Below are positions 1-5,793 of a stretch of DNA of 15,134 nucleotides, one piece after another. The notes under the pieces are model-generated. The model was given only the letters and a program-made list of their open reading frames with translations, was not told the DNA's origin and did no database searches. The stretch spans positions 1 to 15,134 of the forward strand of contig DAHXLI010000031.1 in NCBI GenBank assembly GCA_027366075.1. Direction: 5' to 3'. Each line of letters opens with the position of its first letter. Position 1 is the stretch's first letter. The translations under genes were made by a program, and so were the position numbers. This stretch comes from Candidatus Parvarchaeota archaeon (GTDB taxonomy: Archaea; Nanobdellota; Nanobdellia; Parvarchaeales; Parvarchaeaceae).

Positions 1-1
1 G

Positions 2-121
2 AAGTGTACGGTCAGTTACTCTTGTAGGAATACGACATTTCAGGATAATTTATTTTGGTGTCGGTTTACTTCTGTGGAGAGCTATAATTTCTTTTCTTAT
101 CCTATCCTTAATCTTCTTTAG
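2..121 (+). CDS. Possible 3' end of a secreted protein gene (partial, left edge)
   Basis: An open frame enters from the left edge and ends at TAG 119-121 (39 codons visible). It is rich in Cys, Asn and aromatic residues, including C-T-V-S-Y-S-C and F-W-C, a composition like that of the anchored secreted protein at 175-705. No start is visible and no family can be named. Its last ten or so codons overlap, on the opposite strand, a fragment homologous to the 85-aa protein at 700-957. Seen: the open frame and composition. Inferred: that it is real coding sequence; it could be a chance opening. Confidence 0.25.
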   Translation, partial: KCTVSYSCRNTTFQDNLFWCRFTSVESYNFFSYPILNLL

Positions 122-148
122 CGTACTTCTATATCTTATCCAAAATAT
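50..148 (-). pseudogene. C-terminal remnant of a paralogue of the 85-aa basic protein
   Basis: Read on the minus strand, residues from 139 down to 89 give I-R-Y-R-S-T-L-K-K-I-K-D-R-I-R-K-E, which matches 15 of 17 residues at the C-terminus of the protein encoded at 700-957. The seven base differences are synonymous or produce K/R exchanges, so this frame was under protein-level selection before or after duplication. The frame is closed upstream by TAA (149-151) and has no start codon; it ends at TAA 50-52. The similarity stops just before the promoter of the 176-aa gene, suggesting a recombination or insertion breakpoint there. Confidence 0.5.
91..141 (+). repeat. Direct repeat copy 1 (51 bp)
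   Basis: This segment matches 714-764 at 44 of 51 positions in the same orientation without gaps, including an identical run spanning 121-133 (GCGTACTTCTATA). It covers the 3' coding end of a minus-strand gene. The two copies flank the 176-aa gene. Confidence 0.75.
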
Positions 149-153
149 TTAAA
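147..153 (+). promoter_or_regulatory. TATA box of the 176-aa gene
   Basis: ATTTAAA is centred about 25 bases ahead of ATG 175, the spacing expected when transcription begins at or next to the start codon (leaderless mRNA). No Shine-Dalgarno sequence precedes the ATG. Confidence 0.55.
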
Positions 154-174
154 CATCGAATTTGTAGGATACCT

Positions 175-705
175 ATGGGTTGGCATAAGATTGTGATGTA
201 TACACCGCACGAGTATAAGCAAGAGATGAAAAAAAGAGGCATAGCAATGATAATCTTTGTCGTTCTGCTTATTGCATTTGTAGTAGGTTTTGGGTTCTGG
301 TGGTCTAATATGCAAAACAGCTACCCTTGGGGCGCAGGGGGGTTTATTACTTCGGGCGGTCTACAAGCAGTTAGTATTTTTGGAAGCGTTTGTAATTTAA
401 GTGGACTTTACATTGGTGTTAGTCCTGGAGTAGGTGTTAATATTAATCAGATGCAAGCAACGCCAACTAATGGTTTTAGTGGCGGTAATATTATTAACAG
501 TTCCAGCCCAAATTTATTTTCTGTATATCATTACCCGACACTAATCTGTTCTAAAGCGGGTCAGTATTACTCGGCAGACATTAATGTTTACGCAACGGAT
601 ACATTCACAGGTGGTAACCCAATAACTGAGGTTGTTACTGGTAAGGTTTGGGGTAACGCGGACGCCTGCCAATTTTCACAAGATTCAATAAGCTGTAATT
701 CATAA
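175..705 (+). CDS. Membrane-anchored secreted protein, hypothetical (176 aa)
   Basis: The function is not recognised. The N-terminus is a short basic cytoplasmic segment followed by one strongly hydrophobic helix at about residues 22-43, which looks like an uncleaved signal anchor. The remaining 130 residues are Gly, Ser, Asn and Thr rich, have beta-strand character, contain four cysteines (73, 125, 165, 174) that could form disulfides, and carry Asn-glycosylation sequons such as N74-L-S and N108-S-S. It is therefore probably displayed on the cell surface. The ATG at 175 is chosen because of the TATA box 25 bases upstream. The stop overlaps by six bases the stop end of the convergent gene at 700-957. 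Copies of a 51-bp repeat lie on both sides. It may be a lineage-specific surface protein, or the second of two related secreted genes if the frame at 2-121 is real. Confidence 0.7.
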   Translation: MGWHKIVMYTPHEYKQEMKKRGIAMIIFVVLLIAFVVGFGFWWSNMQNSYPWGAGGFITSGGLQAVSIFGSVCNLSGLYIGVSPGVGVNINQMQATPTNGFSGGNIINSSSPNLFSVYHYPTLICSKAGQYYSADINVYATDTFTGGNPITEVVTGKVWGNADACQFSQDSISCNS

Positions 706-957
706 ACGAAGTTCTTTTCTTATTCTATCTCTTATCTTCTTCAGCGTACTTCTATACTTTATCCCAAACTCCTCTCTGGCTTCTGTGTTATCGTTTCTGC
801 TTATTTCCACTTTAGGAATATCAAATTCTAAAGCTCTTTCATTATTTTCTATATATTTTGCTAGGTTCCTTACGTTTTCTAGTAAAATGTTGTCATAAGT
901 ATGCATCTTCCCTCTGAATTCTGTTCTTTTGTTAAAGCGTTCTTTTGTGTTTTTCAT
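700..957 (-). CDS. Small basic protein, hypothetical (85 aa)
   Basis: The family is not recognised. The protein is highly charged and predicted mostly helical, with a very basic C-terminal helix (K-K-I-R-D-R-I-R-K-E), consistent with nucleic-acid or membrane-surface binding, though that is inference. Two observations support it being real: a TATA-like element lies about 28 bases upstream of ATG 957, and a second copy of its C-terminus at 91-141 differs almost only by synonymous or K/R-conservative changes. It converges with the 176-aa gene and overlaps it by six bases at the stop codons. There is no Shine-Dalgarno sequence, so the gene is probably leaderless. Confidence 0.6.
   Translation of the reverse strand: MKNTKERFNKRTEFRGKMHTYDNILLENVRNLAKYIENNERALEFDIPKVEISRNDNTEAREEFGIKYRSTLKKIRDRIRKELRL
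714..764 (+). repeat. Direct repeat copy 2 (51 bp)
   Basis: This is the second copy of the repeat at 91-141 (44 of 51 identical). Here it lies inside the intact 85-aa minus-strand gene and encodes its C-terminal helix. Confidence 0.75.
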
Positions 958-968
958 ATATTTAATAA

Positions 969-1118
969 ACTTTACGGTCTTTAAATAAAACGCTAATCAT
1001 CGCATCGAAAACGAAGTTCAACATCCGCAGGGAAAGATTGGAAGAAGTCGCGGACTTAGCCAGAAAAGACCTGAACGTGCCTTTGTATGGCACTTTCGGA
1101 GATACTGATTTAAAATAA
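969..1118 (+). pseudogene. Gene remnant without a proper start
   Basis: An open frame bounded by TAA 966-968 and TAA 1116-1118 encodes, from about 1014 onward, a soluble helical segment (K-F-N-I-R-R-E-R-L-E-E-V-A-D-L-A-R-K-D-L) and ends T-D-L-K. The composition looks protein-like. No ATG is present; only a late TTG or GTG could start it. It also overlaps the promoter of the 85-aa gene. It is best read as the 3' scrap of a lost gene; no family is recognised. Confidence 0.3.
981..990 (-). promoter_or_regulatory. TATA box of the 85-aa gene
   Basis: Read on the minus strand the element is TTTTATTTAA, 24-33 bases ahead of ATG 957. This is standard archaeal TATA spacing for a leaderless transcript. 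Confidence 0.5.
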
Positions 1119-1130
1119 GGGATAACGGTA

Positions 1131-1931
1131 TCAGCCTAAAAGTACGCCACCATCGACAACTATTTGACTTCCTGTCATATAAGACGACATATTTGAAGCT
1201 AGGAACAATGCTACCTTCCCTATTTCATCTGGATCGCCGAGTCTTCTCATAGGTATCTTGTTCAAGAATCCCTCCATCATTTTCTGCATGTCTACTCCTT
1301 GTGGGACCGGGATGCTCTGCTGCAGCTTTTGTACGCCCGGGGTCAGTATTCCGCCAGGAGCTATCGCATTAACCCAGATGCTATACGGGGCAAGTTCTAA
1401 GGCTACATTTTTAGTAAACCCCCACAACCCATGCTTTGATGCATCATAGTGCGCAAGACCTACCGAAGAGGGATGTAGCGCATCTATAGAAGTTATATTT
1501 ATTATCCTACCACCAGCCTTTCTGGTTATCATTTTTTCGCTCACGTATTTCGTGCAGAGAAACGCGCCTTTAAGGTTTACGCTCAATACTTTATCAAAGT
1601 CCGCTAAAGACATGTCCATAACAGGAATAGATGGATATACCCCCGCATTATTTACAAGAACGTCTATTGCGCCATGTTTTTTTATAGTTTGATCGACCAG
1701 ATTCTTTACGTCTTGCTCTGCCGAAACGTCTGTCTTTATAGAAGTAACTTTAAACCCCTTAGCGGACAACTCCTTTTCTGCCGTACCTCCCGCATCACTT
1801 TTATCCGCGATTACAACGTTAGCTCCGGCTTCTGCGAAACGATATGAAATTCCATAGCCTATTCCTACGCCACCGCCTGTAACTATTACAGTTTTTCCAA
1901 TAAAATCTAATAGTTTGTTCACGTTTTCCAT
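1131..1931 (-). CDS. SDR-family NAD(P)-dependent oxidoreductase (266 aa)
   Basis: This is a classical short-chain dehydrogenase/reductase: a Rossmann-fold enzyme moving hydride between NAD(P) and a carbonyl or hydroxyl group. Counting from ATG 1931, the cofactor motif T-G-G-G-V-G-I-G is at 18-25, an Asp ending the second strand (V-I-A-D, residue 43) suggests NAD(H) preference, N-N-A-G is at 94-97, and the catalytic set is N119, S148, Y162 and K166 (Y-D-A-S-K). The C-terminal signature G-S-Q-I-V-V-D-G-G is typical of FabG and glucose 1-dehydrogenase-like members; the substrate cannot be told. An in-frame GTG at 1964 would add 11 residues, but ATG 1931 has GGAG five bases upstream and a TATA box at suitable distance, so it is preferred. 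It stands alone, downstream of the protease gene, with its own promoter. Confidence 0.92.
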   Translation of the reverse strand: MENVNKLLDFIGKTVIVTGGGVGIGYGISYRFAEAGANVVIADKSDAGGTAEKELSAKGFKVTSIKTDVSAEQDVKNLVDQTIKKHGAIDVLVNNAGVYPSIPVMDMSLADFDKVLSVNLKGAFLCTKYVSEKMITRKAGGRIINITSIDALHPSSVGLAHYDASKHGLWGFTKNVALELAPYSIWVNAIAPGGILTPGVQKLQQSIPVPQGVDMQKMMEGFLNKIPMRRLGDPDEIGKVALFLASNMSSYMTGSQIVVDGGVLLG

Positions 1932-1936
1932 GTTTT

Positions 1937-1940
1937 CTCC
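1937..1940 (-). promoter_or_regulatory. Shine-Dalgarno site deciding the SDR start
   Basis: On the minus strand GGAG lies five bases before ATG 1931. It supports that ATG over the upstream in-frame GTG, which lies too close to the TATA box to be transcribed. Confidence 0.55.
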
Positions 1941-1964
1941 TGTAACTAATACCTGACGCCGCAC

Positions 1965-1975
1965 ATTTAAATAAT
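1965..1975 (-). promoter_or_regulatory. TATA box of the SDR gene
   Basis: On the minus strand the element is ATTATTTAAAT, centred about 39 bases ahead of ATG 1931, which predicts a short leader of roughly a dozen bases that includes the GGAG site. Confidence 0.5.
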
Positions 1976-2012
1976 GTTTCAGAAAATAGGTCTAATCTTG
2001 TTAACTTGTTTA

Positions 2013-3311
2013 TTAAGATAATTCTGACTTTTTCTTGCTGTGCTGGTTACTACTTGTGCTACTTGCGTATCCATAATTGGGCGCCCCTGTCACTACGCTA
2101 ATATTTGCAAAGCTGCCAGCTATGGGAGAAGTCTGCAGATTGTCTGCCGCTTCTGCCGTGTCTTCCCCGAAATTATAATATGATGGAAAATAAGACAGAC
2201 TATTCAGAGTATCATTATAATATAACAAGCTAAGGTCCGCATTGAGCGAATCAAAGTAAGTTGACGCACCGTTTCCCGGTCCGCCAAAGACAAATTCGGC
2301 GTCATAAGGTATGAACGAAGGCGCAACGTAGTAAGGGGTTATTATTATAGAGATTTTAGTCGCATTTACGTTTAGACTAACATTGTCGTAAAAATGTGCG
2401 TTGTAAGCAACTTTTCCGTCTATTATTGTAAAACCTTGCGAATAGCCAAAAGAAATTATCGGATGATCATCTACTATCGATGTTTTTATAATCAAAGTAA
2501 GGTTTAATGGCAAATCAGTACTGATTTTATTACTGGTAGCATAAGCATATACGTTTTGTGTGGCGCCTTTGGAAGTAGTGTACGCAAGAACTCCGCCGCT
2601 ACCATTCACCGCAGAAGAGCTGATATTTGCGCCCTGAGCAGAAGAATTCCATACGTTGTCATCAAAATAGTATAAACCGGAAGAGGTATCAAACTGCGCG
2701 ACATCCTGAAGCCAGAAAACTTGCGTTTTATTTCCGTCATACGATACGTTTGCAACTACGTTTAGCTGCAGGCTTGCCGTGCTCGGTGAAAGACCGCCTG
2801 AAATCGTTGCATTGTAAGCAGTTATTTTACTTATGCTCGCGAGACCTAAAACTTCGCTGGTTTGAATCTGGTAAGAGGATAGCTGGTAGGAGTTACTTAT
2901 AATCCCATAACTTGCTATCCCGGTCGCAAAGATCGTCCTATTGAATTTATCTGGCACGAGCGAATATGTAAAATCGGCCCCTGCGACTAACTCGTAAAAG
3001 CCAGGATTTAAAAGTAAGTGGGTTACCCCAAACGAATTTATTGGGCCGGAATAAACCATCGTGCCATTACTATAGCTTACTTCCAGATCTCCAGAAACGG
3101 GGGCAGAGAAATGTACATTGAGCGCACCTGGCCAGGCCGCATTAAAAGACGCCGTAAACTTTGGAGCAAAGTTAAGGAAACCTGAGGCATAAACAAAAAT
3201 TATTATGAAAGCTACAATTCCCACGATTGCCAGCTTATTCAGAATAGGGGGCCTGGAGTTCTCCTTGCTCTTTCCGAGTATCTCGTTTATTTCCTTCTCA
3301 TAATTCTCCAT
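2013..3311 (-). CDS. Thermopsin-family acid protease, membrane anchored (432 aa)
   Basis: This resembles thermopsin (MEROPS family A5), the extracellular acid protease first known from Sulfolobus. After a 25-residue charged cytoplasmic tail and one membrane helix (about 26-47), a long beta-rich Asn/Ser/Tyr-rich ectodomain carries the family's signatures: F-W-L-Q-D-V (199-204), D-N-V-W-N (218-222), I-S-F-G-Y (286-290), Y-D-A-E-F-V-F-G-G-P-G-N-G (336-348) and F-G-E-D-T-A-E-A-A-D-N-L (381-392). Many N-X-S/T sequons suggest heavy glycosylation, as expected in acid. The C-terminus ends in a Lys-rich tail (K-K-K). It is longer than secreted thermopsin because of the apparently uncleaved anchor, so it probably stays on the cell and degrades external protein. 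The catalytic residues of this family cannot be confirmed from motifs alone. A TATA box 20-29 bases upstream of ATG 3311 indicates a leaderless gene. Confidence 0.85.
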   Translation of the reverse strand: MENYEKEINEILGKSKENSRPPILNKLAIVGIVAFIIIFVYASGFLNFAPKFTASFNAAWPGALNVHFSAPVSGDLEVSYSNGTMVYSGPINSFGVTHLLLNPGFYELVAGADFTYSLVPDKFNRTIFATGIASYGIISNSYQLSSYQIQTSEVLGLASISKITAYNATISGGLSPSTASLQLNVVANVSYDGNKTQVFWLQDVAQFDTSSGLYYFDDNVWNSSAQGANISSSAVNGSGGVLAYTTSKGATQNVYAYATSNKISTDLPLNLTLIIKTSIVDDHPIISFGYSQGFTIIDGKVAYNAHFYDNVSLNVNATKISIIITPYYVAPSFIPYDAEFVFGGPGNGASTYFDSLNADLSLLYYNDTLNSLSYFPSYYNFGEDTAEAADNLQTSPIAGSFANISVVTGAPNYGYASSTSSNQHSKKKSELS

Positions 3312-3330
3312 GGATAGAATAATTACTGTT

Positions 3331-3340
3331 CTTTTATATG
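3331..3340 (-). promoter_or_regulatory. TATA box of the thermopsin-like gene
   Basis: On the minus strand the element is CATATAAAAG, 20-29 bases before ATG 3311. No Shine-Dalgarno site is present, so a leaderless mRNA is likely. Confidence 0.6.
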
Positions 3341-3370
3341 CTTAAACCATCAAAGCCATTTTTAATAGAA

Positions 3371-3456
3371 TGGGCCCAAAGGGATTCGAACCCCTGATCT
3401 TCCGCATTTTGAGCAAACCCGTCAAGCGGACGTCGTAACCACTGGACCATGGACCC
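3371..3456 (-). tRNA. tRNA-Val (anticodon GAC) with a 13-nt intron
   Basis: Read on the minus strand the gene folds into a full cloverleaf: acceptor stem GGGTCCA/TGGGCCC with discriminator A, D arm with AGTGGTTA loop, anticodon stem TCCGC/GCGGA, a five-base variable loop, and T arm AGGGG-TTCGAAT-CCCTT. The apparent anticodon loop is 20 nt; removing 13 nt leaves a normal seven-base loop TTGACGT with anticodon GAC, reading GUC/GUU valine codons. The mature length is 73 nt and CCA is not encoded. The GGG...CCCA ends and TTGAC loop match archaeal valine tRNAs. Its promoter is the TATA element at 3482-3489, shared with the divergent serS. Confidence 0.93.
3407..3419 (-). other. tRNA intron at position 37/38
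   Basis: The intron is GGTTTGCTCAAAA. Loop bases TTGA (positions 32-35) pair with TCAA inside the intron to give a four-base-pair helix, with three-base bulges CGG on one side and AAT on the other. This is the bulge-helix-bulge recognised by archaeal tRNA splicing endonuclease, and cutting after the second base of each bulge gives exactly this intron. The inner hairpin is minimal (one G-C pair). Confidence 0.85.
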
Positions 3457-3481
3457 ACATTACTTCTAAAAGGACAAACAC

Positions 3482-3489
3482 TTAAATAT
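3482..3489. promoter_or_regulatory. Shared bidirectional TATA element, tRNA-Val / serS
   Basis: TTAAATAT lies 21-28 bases before ATG 3510 on the plus strand, and its complement ATATTTAA lies 26-33 bases before the tRNA 5' end at 3456. No other TATA-like element exists in the 53-base gap. A-rich sequence on both flanks could act as BRE in either direction. Confidence 0.6.
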
Positions 3490-3509
3490 CTTTTGTAATA
3501 ACATAGGAT

Positions 3510-4802
3510 ATGCATTACGATTTGAACTATGTGGAAGAGAACAAGGAAGCGCTTGTCTCTTCCATAAAGCGAAGATTTCTTACCTCACCTACCAAGGACC
3601 CTGTTGGCAGGATAATAGAATTAAACGATACTATCAAAAAACTTAGAAAGGACGTGGACGAGATGAGACATCAAAGAAACGTCGTAAGTATGGAATTCTC
3701 AAAACAGAAGGAAAGGGTGGAATCTAAAGAAACCGAGCGAAAGAAGATAAGAAATCTGATGGATGATATAAAAACCCGAGAAGACGAGATAGCCTCAAAG
3801 GAGGAGGAAGCGAAAGACTTGTTTTTATGGCTGCCGAATGTCATAGGCGGCAAAACTCCAGATGGTAAAGATGACAGTTATAACGTAGAAATAAAAAAGG
3901 TCGGAGAAATAAAGAAAAGAAGCTTTGAGGTCCAAAGCCACATAGACATAGGCGAGAAGAGGAACCTTATAGACGTTGAGAACGCCGCAAGAGTAACCGG
4001 TAGCCGGTTCTTTTATCTCAGCGGCAAGTTAGTACAACTTGCATTGGCGTTGGAGATGTACTCTATATCGAAGATATCCGAAAAGGGGTATACGCCGATA
4101 ATCCCTCCTTTCATGATAAAAAAAGACGTTTATGACGGGATAGCCCACATGGCGACCTTTGAGGATGCTTTGTATAAGGTAAGCGGGGTGGAGGACACGG
4201 GAGAAGAAGACAGGTTCCTAATATCGACTACTGAACACCCAATGATAGCCAGATATGCCGATACCAGCATCTCAGAAAAGGACCTGCCGATAAAGTTGGT
4301 TGGAGTAAGTCCTGCGTTCAGGAAAGAGGCCGGTGCTCATGGAAAAGATACCAAGGGCATATTCAGGGTACACCAATTCGACCAGACAGAGCAGATAGTG
4401 TTTTGCAAGCCAGAAGATTCGCATAAACTGCACGAAGAGACGCTTAGCAACGTCGAAGGGATGTGGAAAGAGCTCGGCGTGCCGTATCGAGTAGTAGACT
4501 GCTCCGCCGGAGACATGGGAATAAGAGACGTGCATCAATATGATATCGAGGCCTACCTTTACTCGCAGGAAAAGTACAGAGAAGTAGGGTCGTTCGACGA
4601 CACCAGTGACTGGATATCCAGGCGGCTAAATATAAGATACGCGGATAACCAAGGAAACAAAAAATACGTCAACACCCTGGATGGCACCGGTCTACCGATA
4701 CAAAGGACTATAATCGCAATAATGGACGCTTACCAAGACAAGGACGGCGTAATAAAAGTACCGGAAGTCCTTGTGAAATATACTGGATTCAAAGAGATCT
4801 AG
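3510..4802 (+). CDS. serS: Seryl-tRNA synthetase (430 aa)
   Basis: The enzyme charges tRNA-Ser with serine in the cytoplasm. The N-terminal region (about 30-105) is a highly charged coiled coil, the tRNA-binding arm. The class II catalytic domain follows: motif 1 region around G-Y-T-P-I-I-P-P (193-200), serine-site T-T-E-H-P (240-244), motif 2 F-R-K-E-A-G...F-R-V-H-Q-F (270-290), and motif 3 G-T-G-L-P-I-Q-R-T-I-I-A-I-M (382-395). The length and these motifs fit the widespread form of SerRS, not the rare methanogen-type enzyme. The ATG lies 21-28 bases after a TATA box and no Shine-Dalgarno is seen, so the gene is probably leaderless. Confidence 0.96.
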   Translation: MHYDLNYVEENKEALVSSIKRRFLTSPTKDPVGRIIELNDTIKKLRKDVDEMRHQRNVVSMEFSKQKERVESKETERKKIRNLMDDIKTREDEIASKEEEAKDLFLWLPNVIGGKTPDGKDDSYNVEIKKVGEIKKRSFEVQSHIDIGEKRNLIDVENAARVTGSRFFYLSGKLVQLALALEMYSISKISEKGYTPIIPPFMIKKDVYDGIAHMATFEDALYKVSGVEDTGEEDRFLISTTEHPMIARYADTSISEKDLPIKLVGVSPAFRKEAGAHGKDTKGIFRVHQFDQTEQIVFCKPEDSHKLHEETLSNVEGMWKELGVPYRVVDCSAGDMGIRDVHQYDIEAYLYSQEKYREVGSFDDTSDWISRRLNIRYADNQGNKKYVNTLDGTGLPIQRTIIAIMDAYQDKDGVIKVPEVLVKYTGFKEI

Positions 4803-4841
4803 ATCATCACCGCAGTCTGGCAATGAACTTTTAAGTAAATA

Positions 4842-4851
4842 GATTATTTAT
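4842..4851 (+). promoter_or_regulatory. Probable TATA box of the flavin oxidoreductase gene
   Basis: GATTATTTAT lies 38-47 bases before ATG 4889, predicting a leader of about 15 bases. A weaker alternative, TTTTAAGTAA, lies just upstream at about 4829. Confidence 0.35.
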
Positions 4852-4888
4852 TCTAGCGCTGCCTACAGTCATTATCACAGGCAAACTT

Positions 4889-5668
4889 ATGGCAGACGGG
4901 GTAGAAAATCTTGTTGGCGATTCTATGACTAAACCTACAAATGCCATAAAACGGCCTTACAAACTCATAGATATAATACAAGAGACCCCGAACGTAAAGA
5001 CCATGCGATTCAAATCCGAATTCGGCGAGAAGATGGACTTCAAGCCGGGACAATTTGTACAAATAGGATATAGCAGCGATGGCTCCAAAATCGACGTTCA
5101 AAGGCCATATTCGATAGGCTCTGCCCCGCGTTCCGATGTCGTGGATTTTTACATTGAGATGATCAACGGCAAACTTACCTCTATTCTCGACAAGGCTAGA
5201 GTAGGGGAGATTTACAACGTAAGCGTGCCAAACGGCAAAAACTTTGAATATTCTCCTAGCCAAAATAAAAAATCATTGTTCATAGCGGCTGCGACCGGAA
5301 TCGCTCCGTTCATATCCATGTTAAGATACATAGAACAAAATCAGATACGAGAGGACATAGTGGTTTTATACACCGTCAGGACGAAAGTGGACATAATAAG
5401 AGCAGCCGAGCTAGAAGAATTTAATAAAAAAGGAATAGCAAAAGTCGTTATAACCCTTACGCGGCCGACGGAAAGTCTAAATTGGACGGGAGAAACCGAA
5501 AGGATTAATGTGGGTAAGATAAACAAATATGTGCCAGATGTAAAAGAAAGAACGGTTTACCTTTGCGGCTCAAACCAATTTAATTCTGCGATGACGGAGC
5601 TCTTAAAATCGTGCGGCGTGCCTGCCGACAAGGACCACATAAAGCATGATGTGTGGGGTGGCCACTAA
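4889..5668 (+). CDS. FNR-type FAD/NAD(P) oxidoreductase (259 aa)
   Basis: This belongs to the ferredoxin-NADP+ reductase superfamily, which passes electrons between NAD(P)H and a one-electron carrier through FAD. The FAD-binding signature R-P-Y-S-I-G-S is at 72-78, the NAD(P)-binding loop A-A-A-T-G-I-A-P-F-I-S at 133-143, and the C-terminal nucleotide motif Y-L-C-G-S-N-Q-F at 224-231; the chain ends with V-W-G-G-H. There is no cluster of cysteines for a 2Fe-2S centre, so it is not a PyrK-type dihydroorotate dehydrogenase subunit. The partner is unknown. The start is uncertain: ATG 4889 gives a 20-residue extension before the first beta strand, and ATG 4925 (residue 13) is also possible; neither has a Shine-Dalgarno site. 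It is probably monocistronic. Confidence 0.88.
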   Translation: MADGVENLVGDSMTKPTNAIKRPYKLIDIIQETPNVKTMRFKSEFGEKMDFKPGQFVQIGYSSDGSKIDVQRPYSIGSAPRSDVVDFYIEMINGKLTSILDKARVGEIYNVSVPNGKNFEYSPSQNKKSLFIAAATGIAPFISMLRYIEQNQIREDIVVLYTVRTKVDIIRAAELEEFNKKGIAKVVITLTRPTESLNWTGETERINVGKINKYVPDVKERTVYLCGSNQFNSAMTELLKSCGVPADKDHIKHDVWGGH

Positions 5669-5752
5669 ATTCCGTGTTGGAGAGTATTCAACGATTGGGT
5701 AATACCATAGTAATACCTAAAAACTATTTATAATCAGACTAGTCTAAGTAAT

Positions 5753-5761
5753 GTTTATAAG
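5753..5761 (+). promoter_or_regulatory. TATA box candidate for the 726-aa gene
   Basis: GTTTATAAG lies 33-41 bases before ATG 5794. A second element, ATTTATA at 5726-5732, would give a leader of about 40 bases. Either leaves room for the strong Shine-Dalgarno site downstream. Confidence 0.45.
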
Positions 5762-5782
5762 ATAAAAAATATGTTTAATTTT

Positions 5783-5789
5783 GGGAGGA
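5783..5789 (+). promoter_or_regulatory. Strong Shine-Dalgarno site
   Basis: GGGAGGA ends four bases before ATG 5794. It is the strongest ribosome-binding site in this window, where most first genes appear leaderless, and it fixes the start of the 726-aa protein. Confidence 0.7.
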
Positions 5790-5793
5790 AATT

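Noticed and set aside
1932..1964. Upstream GTG start for the SDR gene (277 aa)
   Set aside because: The GTG abuts the TATA box and could not be transcribed from it; ATG 1931 has GGAG at proper spacing and gives the usual SDR N-terminus.
3371..3456. Reading the minus-strand tRNA as tRNA-Gln (TTG) or as a tRNA with an enlarged loop
   Set aside because: The 20-nt loop resolves exactly into a 7-nt loop with GAC plus a 13-nt intron with proper bulge-helix-bulge cut sites, and the acceptor ends match archaeal tRNA-Val.
4853..5263. 136-aa open frame antisense to the flavin oxidoreductase
   Set aside because: It overlaps fully conserved FNR motifs on the other strand and has no promoter or ribosome-binding site.
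4889..5668. PyrK, the dihydroorotate dehydrogenase electron transfer subunit
   Set aside because: The C-terminal 2Fe-2S cysteine cluster of PyrK is absent and no pyrD is adjacent.
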